The position numbers and the translations under genes are program-made. Below are positions 9,507 through 16,927 of a DNA stretch of 64,000 bases, piece by piece. Below the pieces are notes generated by a model. The model ran no database searches and had not been told where the DNA came from. It saw only the letters and a program-made list of their open reading frames with translations. Numbering within the stretch: position 1 is the first letter of the stretch; each line of letters begins with the position of its first letter. Source of the DNA: Opitutia bacterium (lineage in GTDB: Bacteria > Verrucomicrobiota > Verrucomicrobiia > Opitutales > T3Sed10-336); the NCBI GenBank assembly GCA_003558065.1, contig PWMU01000047.1, forward strand, positions 1-64,000. The letters are read 5' to 3'.

Positions 9507-10462
9507 GCGTCCGGATCGGGGTCCTCGGTACCGGCGCGCATTCGCGCGCCACTCACGGTCCGGCACTGCGCGAGATTGTGCGGCGGTCTCCCGGGGGTGT
9601 GGAGCTTGCGGCTGTTTGCGACCTTGAAGCGGAGAAGGCGCGCGATTATGCTTCGGAGTTCGGATTCGAACGTGCTTATTCCGATATCGACGAAATGCTG
9701 GGGCGGGAAGACCTCGACGGACTGATCGCCGTGACCCCGGTCAAGCTGACCGAAAAGATCGTTTCCGCCCTGTTGCCGCGCGGATTTCCCCTGTTGATTG
9801 AGAAACCGCCGGGCGAGACGCCCGAGGCGACGCAACGGCTGGCCGCGCTGGCCGAGCGGTACGGGACGCCGCATATGATTTCGTTCAATCGGCGCTTCAG
9901 CCCGGTAATTGTGAAGGCTCGTCAATGGATCGAGGAAGGCGGGGGGGAACGCCGTCCGAAAATGATCCTTGGACGCATGCTGCGTCACGCCCGCCGCGAA
10001 GAACACTTCGCCGCCGGTACCGGTATCCATCTGGTCGATACCGTTGTATCTCTGCTGGGCGCTCCCGAGTCGATCGGCACAGTACGGATTCCCACCGCGC
10101 AGGCGGGCTCTTTCCTCTTTTACGCGCACGCAAACTATCGAAACGAGAGGACGGCCCTTTTCGCCATTGCGCCCGCTGTCGGAGCACTGGAGGAGACTCT
10201 GGAGATTCACGGACAGGACTACTGTCTGAAGGTGGATGTCCGCGGCCAGCGTGTCGCGCTGTGGCAGGAGAAAGAGGAGGTCTGGCAATGGGCCGTTCCG
10301 GCCTCTGCCGACCGGGAGATCCGGGATGTGATCGCCGAGACCGGGGCTTTTTTGAGCGCAATCGAAGGGAAACAGCTGTATTGGCCGACGCTTACGGATG
10401 CGCTTGTTTCGATGCGGGTGGCCGAGGCTATCCAAAAAGGCGGGACGGTCGCGTTTGATTAA
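9503..10462 (+). CDS. Gfo/Idh/MocA-family NAD(P)-dependent oxidoreductase
   Basis: 319 residues from GTG 9503, which overlaps the previous stop. The frame is open further upstream, but the Rossmann fold starts here (VRIGVLGTGAHSRA). The family's EKP motif is present (LLIEKPPGET), followed by the C-terminal alpha/beta domain. Members oxidise or reduce sugars, inositols and related polyols with NAD(P). It is the last gene of the + strand group that begins with the EboB-type hydrolase, linking that hydrolase to sugar-like chemistry. Substrate unknown. Confidence 0.87.
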   Translation: MSVRIGVLGTGAHSRATHGPALREIVRRSPGGVELAAVCDLEAEKARDYASEFGFERAYSDIDEMLGREDLDGLIAVTPVKLTEKIVSALLPRGFPLLIEKPPGETPEATQRLAALAERYGTPHMISFNRRFSPVIVKARQWIEEGGGERRPKMILGRMLRHARREEHFAAGTGIHLVDTVVSLLGAPESIGTVRIPTAQAGSFLFYAHANYRNERTALFAIAPAVGALEETLEIHGQDYCLKVDVRGQRVALWQEKEEVWQWAVPASADREIRDVIAETGAFLSAIEGKQLYWPTLTDALVSMRVAEAIQKGGTVAFD

Positions 10463-10600
10463 GGCATGCGGAATCACAGGCACGTTTCCTGTGCTTTCGA
10501 CCCGCAACGGATAGCGAAATAAATCGGCTCCTGCAAAGGCCTGTAGAGATTTCCGCCAGTTTGAAATGGGGGTGTTTTTGCCGGAATGATTTCCGGATTT

Positions 10601-11317
10601 TCACTGAAAATGCGAGTTGCCCGGCCAGGGGTGGAGTTGTTCGGCGACGCGGGCGAGGATTTCTCCCGGGGCTTGTTCGGCCAGAGCAATGCCGAGGCCG
10701 ATGGTTCCCAGGTTAACCAGGATCAGCAGCAGGGCGAGCTTGTCGGCAAAGGTCCAGGGAGTGTGCCAGGGATGTCCGGCTGAGGCGATACTTGCGGCGC
10801 GGGATCGGGCCGGTCCGGAGTCGCATTTTGTTTGCCGGCGGCGATTCAGGATTTGAAGCCGGTCGAGCTTGCGCACACAGAGGATACGCGTCGCGAGAAA
10901 CAGGTCTTTGAGGGGCAGCGGCAGCAGCGCGCGTAAGCCGCTTGCGAGACCGCCGAGGCGGACGCCGAACAGGCTGATTTGCCCGAGTCCCGCCAGGCCG
11001 GCGACGCCGAAACTCACACTGGTGAAAACCAGCAGGACCAGGGCGATCGTGATCAGGAGCAGGTCGAATTTGATGTCCCACGCCGCCCAGGCGGCGAGGC
11101 GGGAGGCGCCGCGGGCGCCGTCGTGATGCTTTTTAACCGTCTCAAAGGCGAAATGGAGCGCGACGAGCGCGATGAGCCAGAAGAGACCGATCCAGAGCGT
11201 CAGAATAATCGAAAGGGCGACGTACCCGACGAGAAAGGCACGGGAGTCGTCGTGCTCGATGATCCATCGGCGCAACGGCCCGGGAGACAGGGCAGGATCG
11301 ATGGGGGCTGCGGCCAC
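10601..11317 (-). CDS. Unrecognised integral membrane protein
   Basis: 238 residues from a GTG at 11317; the open frame extends further but overlaps the upstream gene and lacks a better start. Hydrophobic helices are visible around LVGYVALSIILTLWIGLFWLIALVAL, DLLLITIALVLLVFTSVSFGV and near the C-terminus LALLLILVNLGTIGLGIAL. A basic cytosolic-type loop (RKLDRLQILNRRRQTK) lies between. It follows another membrane protein in the nagB operon, so a role in the same membrane complex or in transport is conceivable, but no family was recognised. Confidence 0.6.
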   Translation of the reverse strand: MAAAPIDPALSPGPLRRWIIEHDDSRAFLVGYVALSIILTLWIGLFWLIALVALHFAFETVKKHHDGARGASRLAAWAAWDIKFDLLLITIALVLLVFTSVSFGVAGLAGLGQISLFGVRLGGLASGLRALLPLPLKDLFLATRILCVRKLDRLQILNRRRQTKCDSGPARSRAASIASAGHPWHTPWTFADKLALLLILVNLGTIGLGIALAEQAPGEILARVAEQLHPWPGNSHFQ

Positions 11318-11378
11318 TGGCGTTCTGCTGAAGCGAAACCGGACCCGGGTCCGGGGTCCGGATGACTCTTTCTTACGT

Positions 11379-12161
11379 TTAGAGTTTCTCGTTGCCCTCG
11401 TTGCGTCCCGTTCCCTCAAGGGTGTCACTGCGGCGGTCGCCTTCATCGTCGTAGTCATCCTCGATCTCGGCCTGCCGGGTTGAAACGGTAACTTTGCTCG
11501 AGGACAGAATCCGGTCGATCCGGCGGCGAAGCAGGGGCAAGAGAGGGACATGGTTGATGCGGCGCAGCTCGGTCCGGCCGCTGGCGCTGTAGACAATCAG
11601 CGTGCCCGCGCCGAGCAGGAGCAATTCCATCAGGTCCGGGTAGGTGGTGCGGACCCGTTTTGCGCCCCGGGCTAGCGAGTCGTCCACACGACCCCAGGAG
11701 AAATGCTCAAACTCGTTATGGGTGAGGCGCCACCGATGCTGGATGCGGGCCCAGACGAGCATGACGAGGTAGGGGGCGCCGACCAGGGAGCTCATGGCTA
11801 TCCCGAAGCCGCGATCGTATCGGACGTCGAGCCCGGCAAACCAGCGATAGAGATCGCCGATAACCGTGATTCCCTGAACGTCTTCGAGCCAACGTCCTAT
11901 GAAGAAAACCGCGACGAAGATGGCGAGCCAGAATGCGGCGTAGTTGCGTTCGAGGTCGACGCCCAGGGTCAGGAGGACGACCGCGAAGCCGATCAGATAG
12001 ATCCAGCCGAGGGTTTGCAGCATAGCGTCGCCGCTCTCCGGGTCGGTGATCAGGAAGAACAGGAGCCCCATCAGGATGATGGGCCACGCGAAGACCAGTT
12101 TCGGGTAGGCGCAGAAGGTGACCTTCGTCGGCTCCTTGTAGGTCTGTCCCCCCTGGCTCAC
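11379..12161 (-). CDS. Unrecognised integral membrane protein coupled to nagB
   Basis: 260 residues, GTG start overlapping the nagB stop (GTGA), which implies translational coupling. Several hydrophobic helices are clear: VFAWPIILMGLLFFLI, LGWIYLIGFAVVLLTL, YAAFWLAIFVAVFFIG and YLVMLVWA. After the membrane part there is a soluble domain (THNEFEHFSWGRVDDSLARG...) with another hydrophobic stretch (LLLLGAGTLIVYSA) that resembles a membrane-anchored PH-like module. The C-terminal tail is highly charged. Function unknown. Confidence 0.65.
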   Translation of the reverse strand: MSQGGQTYKEPTKVTFCAYPKLVFAWPIILMGLLFFLITDPESGDAMLQTLGWIYLIGFAVVLLTLGVDLERNYAAFWLAIFVAVFFIGRWLEDVQGITVIGDLYRWFAGLDVRYDRGFGIAMSSLVGAPYLVMLVWARIQHRWRLTHNEFEHFSWGRVDDSLARGAKRVRTTYPDLMELLLLGAGTLIVYSASGRTELRRINHVPLLPLLRRRIDRILSSSKVTVSTRQAEIEDDYDDEGDRRSDTLEGTGRNEGNEKL

Positions 12162-12937
12162 AACTTTTCAGCGGCTGGAATATCGAGGTAAAGGCGTGCG
12201 TGGGACTGCTGCCGGAGAATCGAAGCCGGGCAGGCGGTCGACACGGGCCCCTTCAGTGCGTTGGCGACGGCGTCAGCCTTGCGGCTGTCGGGAACCATCA
12301 CAAAGACACGTTCGGCGGAAAGGAGGGTTGGAATCGTCAGGCTGAGGGCCCGGGTGGGAACGCTGTCCATCGAAGGAAAGTGTCCCTCGCCGACCTGCTG
12401 TTTCTTGCACGCCTCGTCGAGTTCGACCACCTTGACGGTTTTCGGGTCGTTGAAGTCGGCGACGGGAGGATCGTTGAAGGCGAGGTGACCGTTCTCGCCG
12501 ATGCCCATGCAGGTGACGTCGATCGGCTTTTCTGTCAGCAACGCGGCGTAGCGTTCGCATTCGGCCTCGGGATCCGGAGCGTCGCCCTTGAGGAAATGAA
12601 ATTCCCTTGGCTTGGCCGTCGCCACCACCCGTTCCTTCATCCAGCGGCGGAAACTGGCCGGATGGTCTTCGTCGATCCCAACGTACTCGTCCATGTGAAA
12701 GCCGGTAATCTTGTCCCAGGGAAGGTTGTGTTCCCCGACCAGCGCTTCAATAAACGAAAACTGGGAGTTTCCCGTGGCCAGGATGACACGGGCTTCGCCC
12801 TTTTCATCAACCGCTTTCCGAATCACGGGAGCCACGGCGGCGGCCGCTGCACGGCCCATGGCCGCGGTATCCGCGTAGATCTCGACGGAAAGCTCATCCG
12901 AGCTGAAAGTACTCTCAGGTTTTGGCAGGTTTTCCAT
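12158..12937 (-). CDS. nagB: Glucosamine-6-phosphate deaminase
   Basis: 259 residues, typical length. It converts glucosamine-6-phosphate to fructose-6-phosphate and ammonia. The catalytic aspartate is in GFHMDEYVG and the signature MGIGENGHLAFNDP carries the ring-opening His and neighbouring residues. The N-terminal phosphate-binding loop region (LATGNSQF) is also seen. It lies 6 bp after uxaE and overlaps the membrane protein that follows, so it is mid-operon. No nagA is in the window; a substrate other than GlcN6P is possible because the neighbour acts on hexuronates. Confidence 0.88.
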   Translation of the reverse strand: MENLPKPESTFSSDELSVEIYADTAAMGRAAAAAVAPVIRKAVDEKGEARVILATGNSQFSFIEALVGEHNLPWDKITGFHMDEYVGIDEDHPASFRRWMKERVVATAKPREFHFLKGDAPDPEAECERYAALLTEKPIDVTCMGIGENGHLAFNDPPVADFNDPKTVKVVELDEACKKQQVGEGHFPSMDSVPTRALSLTIPTLLSAERVFVMVPDSRKADAVANALKGPVSTACPASILRQQSHARLYLDIPAAEKL

Positions 12938-12943
12938 AGTGGC

Positions 12944-14197
12944 CTATCCTTGTGAAAGGGCGCCGAGATGTCTATCGAAATGTGCTTCCAACGCCTGCCG
13001 GTGTTCCGCGCTGTGCTTTTCGAGCGTTTCGAGGAGGGCTTCTCGAAAAGGACGGCCCGCGGCGTTCCTGCCTTCCGAGAGAACGGAGCCGAAGGTGACG
13101 TGGAGCAGTTGCCGCACGGGCCGTTCTTCGAAAAAGAGCCGTTCCGAACCCGAGCCGCTTTTTTTGAGCGCCTCCCGGATCTCTTCGTCGGTGGTTGAGA
13201 TATGATACGAGCGCCGGTCTTCAGCGAAACGTTCGCCGCAGTACTCCAGGATTTCCCGGAAAAGGCCGGGGTTGACCCGGAACACGGTGCGGAGGGCTTC
13301 GAGGTAACTGGTTCCCGCCGTTTTCACGTGGAGGAGGTTCCCGCAGACCCGTCCGAGTATCGGGTAGATGCTGAATTTGTCGGAGCCGCTGTGGACGCTG
13401 ATCTTGTAGGGCCCGTAGCGTTCGGCTATCGCGACGTGCTGTTTGAGGGTGGTTTCGAACTCCTCGAGGTCTCCGCGGTAGTCGATGCCTTTTTCGAACT
13501 CGCCGATGAATCGCGGGGCCAGGCTGACGATCCGAATACCCCGTCGTTTCAGTTCGAGGGCGATAAAGAGATGCTCCAGGGGGCTGGTTGGCGAGGCGGT
13601 TTCGTCGACTGAAATCTCGATCTCGTAGCCCCCGTAGCCGTTGGCGGAAGCAATGGCAGCGGCCATCTTCTCGCAGTGGGCGAGGGCGCGCGCGTATTTG
13701 CCGGCCGCGCGGTAAAGGGTCTCCCTGTCGAAGCGATAAACGGTTCCCCCGGCGGCAAATTTCTCTCCGAGGAACCGGTCGTCCCAGTCAAGCGTGGTAA
13801 AGACCCCTTCGGAGTAGAGTTCCTCGACCGCGGCCATCAGCGTGCCGAACGGCTGCGCATCAGCCTGGTCGTTGACGAATTCGGAGGGATCGATGGTGTA
13901 GAAGGTGAACCCGGCCGTCGACGTTGGGGCGACATCATTTTCCGTTTTAAGGTGGTCGGCGTCGGCGCCCCATGCCCCCTGGTAATTCGCTGCTTTCAGG
14001 GCGTCGACCGCGGCCTTCATCACGTCGGCCGGGGTGCGGCCTGTGCGCGACATTTCGCGGATCGATTGCTGGGCGAAGATGGGCGCGAAATCATACTTAT
14101 TGTTGACTTCGAGGTGCCCGCGAGTGGCGAGGCCGAGGCGATCACCGTACCCGAATGATTTTTTCAGGCCGAGAAGTTGGGGAGAGATGGAAGCCAT
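12944..14197 (-). CDS. uxaE: Tagaturonate epimerase
   Basis: 417 residues, family length. UxaE interconverts D-tagaturonate and D-fructuronate, a shortcut in galacturonate catabolism known from Thermotoga and found in many polysaccharide degraders. Recognised from the overall sequence, including FGYGDRLGLATRGHLEV, GAWGADADHLKTE, YKISVHSGSDKFSIYP and the YHISTTDEEI region; His and Asp residues in these are likely metal ligands. It is the first gene of the operon uxaE-nagB-two membrane proteins. A 25-bp inverted repeat lies 14-38 bp before the start codon and may be the operator. No other hexuronate genes are in the window. Confidence 0.85.
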   Translation of the reverse strand: MASISPQLLGLKKSFGYGDRLGLATRGHLEVNNKYDFAPIFAQQSIREMSRTGRTPADVMKAAVDALKAANYQGAWGADADHLKTENDVAPTSTAGFTFYTIDPSEFVNDQADAQPFGTLMAAVEELYSEGVFTTLDWDDRFLGEKFAAGGTVYRFDRETLYRAAGKYARALAHCEKMAAAIASANGYGGYEIEISVDETASPTSPLEHLFIALELKRRGIRIVSLAPRFIGEFEKGIDYRGDLEEFETTLKQHVAIAERYGPYKISVHSGSDKFSIYPILGRVCGNLLHVKTAGTSYLEALRTVFRVNPGLFREILEYCGERFAEDRRSYHISTTDEEIREALKKSGSGSERLFFEERPVRQLLHVTFGSVLSEGRNAAGRPFREALLETLEKHSAEHRQALEAHFDRHLGALSQG

Positions 14198-14210
14198 GTT
14201 GAGTGCAGTG

Positions 14211-14235
14211 TTGCATTCGGTCCGGTTGAATGCAA
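14211..14235. promoter_or_regulatory. Inverted repeat upstream of uxaE (possible operator)
   Basis: TTGCATTC and GAATGCAA form perfect 8-bp arms around a 9-bp spacer. The element lies 14-38 bp upstream of the uxaE ATG on the - strand, where a repressor would block transcription or initiation. The cognate regulator is not in the window. It could instead be chance, but 8+8 matched bases at a promoter are unlikely. Confidence 0.5.
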
Positions 14236-14354
14236 GTCGGAGCTTGTCAGGAAAATTTCTGCTTTCCTCCGGTGTGATTTTGTCTCAAATAAAGCGTTCT
14301 TTTTCCGCCCAGCCGGCGAATCAACTTATGCACTTTCGATTCCGTTTTCTCTTT

Positions 14355-15032
14355 ATGTTCAAACGGCTGCGTTCCCGGGTTGCCTGGATCCATGCCGCAG
14401 CGATGCTTGGAATGGTGTTTTTTGGCTCAGTTGGCGGCGCGGCAAACCCGTTGCCGTTGCCCGCGGCGGAACCGCCCGGCGATCTGAGCCGGCGCTGGGC
14501 GTTCGAGACGGGGGTCGCTTTCATCACGAGCAATAACATTGACCAGCTGATACGGGGCAATGTTAACGTATCGCGCGGCGATGCGGGCGGGCAGCTGTAT
14601 CACCTTACCGCCTCCTACCTGCTGCACGAATTCGAATGGGAGACGCGGGCCGGAGTGTTGCGCCCGCAACTGGAGCTTCCGGCAACGCTGGGCCTTGTCG
14701 ATGAGAATGCACGGAGTCCTTTTCTCGACTACAACCTCGCTATTCAGGGGCGCTGGGTGGATTTTCCTTGGAACGACCATGTTTCCACCACCTTTGGCAT
14801 GGGGGTTGGTTTGTCTTATTCCGAAAAGGTCCTCGCGATGGACATTGAGCGGCATCCCGACAGGGATCGCTCCCACCTGAAGTTCACCTGGCCGATACAG
14901 ATTACGTTCGCAAGCCCCGAAAGCCGTCACCACCAGATCATTCTTTACCTCGCCCACCAGTCCGGGGGCCACGTTTTCGACCGGGGCGGCGTCAACAGCC
15001 TGGGCATCGGGTACCGTTTCGGGTTTGAATAG
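14355..15032 (+). CDS. Outer-membrane barrel resembling acyloxyacyl hydrolase / PagL
   Basis: 225 residues from ATG 14355 (ATG 14328 is an alternative). A signal peptide is followed by alternating beta-strand sequence and a C-terminal aromatic residue (YRFGFE). Near the end, YLAHQSGG...GGVNSLGIGYRF matches the PagL pattern, in which His and Ser (H-x-S) form the active site and a downstream Asn and GxGxRF follow. PagL removes the 3-O-acyl chain of lipid A at the outer membrane. The similarity is confined mainly to this end, so the enzyme assignment is tentative; a plain barrel protein is the alternative. Confidence 0.55.
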   Translation: MFKRLRSRVAWIHAAAMLGMVFFGSVGGAANPLPLPAAEPPGDLSRRWAFETGVAFITSNNIDQLIRGNVNVSRGDAGGQLYHLTASYLLHEFEWETRAGVLRPQLELPATLGLVDENARSPFLDYNLAIQGRWVDFPWNDHVSTTFGMGVGLSYSEKVLAMDIERHPDRDRSHLKFTWPIQITFASPESRHHQIILYLAHQSGGHVFDRGGVNSLGIGYRFGFE

Positions 15033-15063
15033 AACGGGGGTACGGGGATCGGCCGGGCGCCGA

Positions 15064-15474
15064 TCACCCCTGTCCCTGCCGCTCGGGGAGCTGGCGGACG
15101 TAAAAGGGGAGGGTGGCGGCGTGGGCCTCGTCGACATACAGGTCGATCTGGTATTCCCCGAACCTTTCTAGGCGCATCCGCTGGAGGTTCAGGATGAGGT
15201 TGACCGCTGTGGATTCGACATCGGGGCCGATCCGTACCCTGATGTTCCCTTTCATCGGCGGCATGATGTCTTTGCCGTCGGTATCGACGACATTGAGCCG
15301 GATGTTGTGTTCGCCCTCTTCAGTCCGGTCGAAGCGGGCGCGACAGGCGATTGCGCAGGCGGAATGGACCACGGGAGTTTTCCGGGCGAAAATATTGTCG
15401 AAGGCGCCGAGAACATTCAGCTTGCCCTGCTGATTGGTGGCGGCGTCGCAAAGGAGAAAGGCTTCGGTTTTCAT
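15064..15474 (-). CDS. DUF6941-like protein
   Basis: 136 residues from the ATG at 15474; the open frame extends to 15627 but the family start is MKTEAFLLCDAAT. The sequence reads QQGKLNVLGAFDNIFARKTP then a beta-rich domain (GEHNIRLNVVDTDGKDIMP...IDLYVDEAHAATLPFYV). This small conserved protein has unknown function and occurs widely in bacteria. It is convergent with the PagL-like gene and divergent from tatD. Confidence 0.7.
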   Translation of the reverse strand: MKTEAFLLCDAATNQQGKLNVLGAFDNIFARKTPVVHSACAIACRARFDRTEEGEHNIRLNVVDTDGKDIMPPMKGNIRVRIGPDVESTAVNLILNLQRMRLERFGEYQIDLYVDEAHAATLPFYVRQLPERQGQG

Positions 15475-15637
15475 AATCGGTGGAGAAAGTCGGGTCGCTG
15501 CGGAGGATTCCCGGCGGCACTTCCCGCAGGAGTTCGGCGGATGATTCCGGCAACGGCCTGAGAATCCGGTCCGGTTCGAAAAGTTGCTGGCCAACCCACA
15601 GTACGGCCGGCATAACACCAGGATCAATTCTTTAGTT

Positions 15638-16441
15638 ATGGCCGGATGGATCGACAGTCACGCGCACTTGGAGGTTTTCGCCCGAAAGGGCGAGCTGGAT
15701 CCGGTTCTGGAGCGGGCCCGGGAGGCCGGCGTGGAGCGGGTCGTGACGATCGGGACCCGGCCCGGCGACTGGGAGCTTTACCGCCGGATCGCGGCGGAGC
15801 GAAGCTCGTTCGTTGCGTTTACCGCGGGATTGCATCCCTGCGACGTTGACGAGGGCTGGGAGGAGACCGTTCGGGCTCTGGGGAAATTCCTCGATGGGGG
15901 AGCCGTGCCGGCGGCGGTGGGGGAAACGGGGCTCGACCGTTTTCATCTGCCGAAGGATCAGAACGCCGCGCGCGCGGCGTTCGAACGGCAGGAGGCGGCC
16001 TTTCGGGCGCACATAGATCTCGCCGCGCGCCGGGAACTGCCCCTGGTGGTTCATTCACGCGGGGCGTTTGCGGATTGCGTACAGATGCTTGACGCTTCTG
16101 GATTTGACTGGAGCCGGGTGGTCTTTCACTGCTTTGCCGACGGGCCGGAAGAAATCCGGGAGCTTAACAGTCGCGGAGGGCGGGCTTCGTTTACGGGCAT
16201 TATCACCTACAAGAGCGCGGAAAAGGTTCGCGAAGCCGTTCGCGCGCAGGGACCGGACCTGCTCATGCTCGAGACGGACGCCCCCTACCTGGCCCCGGTG
16301 CCGCACCGGGGAAAACGCAACGAGCCGGCGTTCGTGCGTCACACCGCGGCCTGTGCGGCGGAGGTGCTGGGGATCGACGAGGCGCGACTGGCGGGGATAA
16401 CATCGGCGAACGCGAAGCGGTTTTACGGCCTGGAGGACTGA
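15638..16441 (+). CDS. TatD-family hydrolase (putative 3'-5' DNase)
   Basis: 267 residues from ATG 15638; the frame runs upstream but the conserved IDSHAHLEVF begins here. Metal ligands fit the TatD pattern: HxH in DSHAHL, Glu in VGETGLDRF, His in LPLVVHSRGAF, His in VFHCFADG and Asp in LETDAPYLAP. TatD enzymes are Mg-dependent nucleases proposed to act in DNA repair or tRNA and protein quality control. This is the ordinary branch, distinct from the EboB-type homologue at 7.2 kb. Confidence 0.85.
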   Translation: MAGWIDSHAHLEVFARKGELDPVLERAREAGVERVVTIGTRPGDWELYRRIAAERSSFVAFTAGLHPCDVDEGWEETVRALGKFLDGGAVPAAVGETGLDRFHLPKDQNAARAAFERQEAAFRAHIDLAARRELPLVVHSRGAFADCVQMLDASGFDWSRVVFHCFADGPEEIRELNSRGGRASFTGIITYKSAEKVREAVRAQGPDLLMLETDAPYLAPVPHRGKRNEPAFVRHTAACAAEVLGIDEARLAGITSANAKRFYGLED

Positions 16442-16520
16442 TCCGGTCGGGGACAGCCGATCGATCACCGAGTGACCGGTAATCCACAGATTTTTGACCG
16501 TCGGTCAGACCGATCGATGA

Positions 16521-16820
16521 TCAGCTCTCTTCAAACTTGTTCTCGAACAGTTCCTCGAGAGCTTTACAGGCGTCTTTCGCGTCGGCTCCGTTCGCGGAGA
16601 CCCGGAGCTTCGAGCCCTGGCCGGCCGCCAGCATCATGAGGCCCATGATGCTCTTGCCGTCGACCACCTCATCATCCTTTTCAAAATAAATGTCCGCCTT
16701 GTAGCGGTTGGCGACACGCACGATCATTGCCGCGGGCCTTGCGTGAACGCCCATCTTGTTCTTGACCTCGATCGTTGTTTCGTGGCCCTTTTCGGTCGAT
16801 TTGGTCTTGCCGGCTTCCAT
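16521..16820 (-). CDS. HPr phosphocarrier protein
   Basis: 99 residues. The phosphorylatable histidine is His26 in GVHARPAA and the regulatory serine Ser57 in DGKSIMGLMM. It has about ten extra N-terminal residues (MEAGKTKSTEKG). HPr passes phosphate from enzyme I to PTS IIA proteins; where the serine is conserved it can also be a target of HPr kinase. No PTS permease, enzyme I or hprK is in the window, so a regulatory (incomplete PTS) role is as likely as sugar uptake. Confidence 0.9.
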   Translation of the reverse strand: MEAGKTKSTEKGHETTIEVKNKMGVHARPAAMIVRVANRYKADIYFEKDDEVVDGKSIMGLMMLAAGQGSKLRVSANGADAKDACKALEELFENKFEES

Positions 16821-16927
16821 TAACGTGATTTTGTACTTTGTGCTAAACCGCTAATTGGTACCCGAACACCCGGTGAAATGCAAGCCGGGATCTCGGAACC
16901 CGTTCTGTGTGGGATGAAAAAAGCGGC

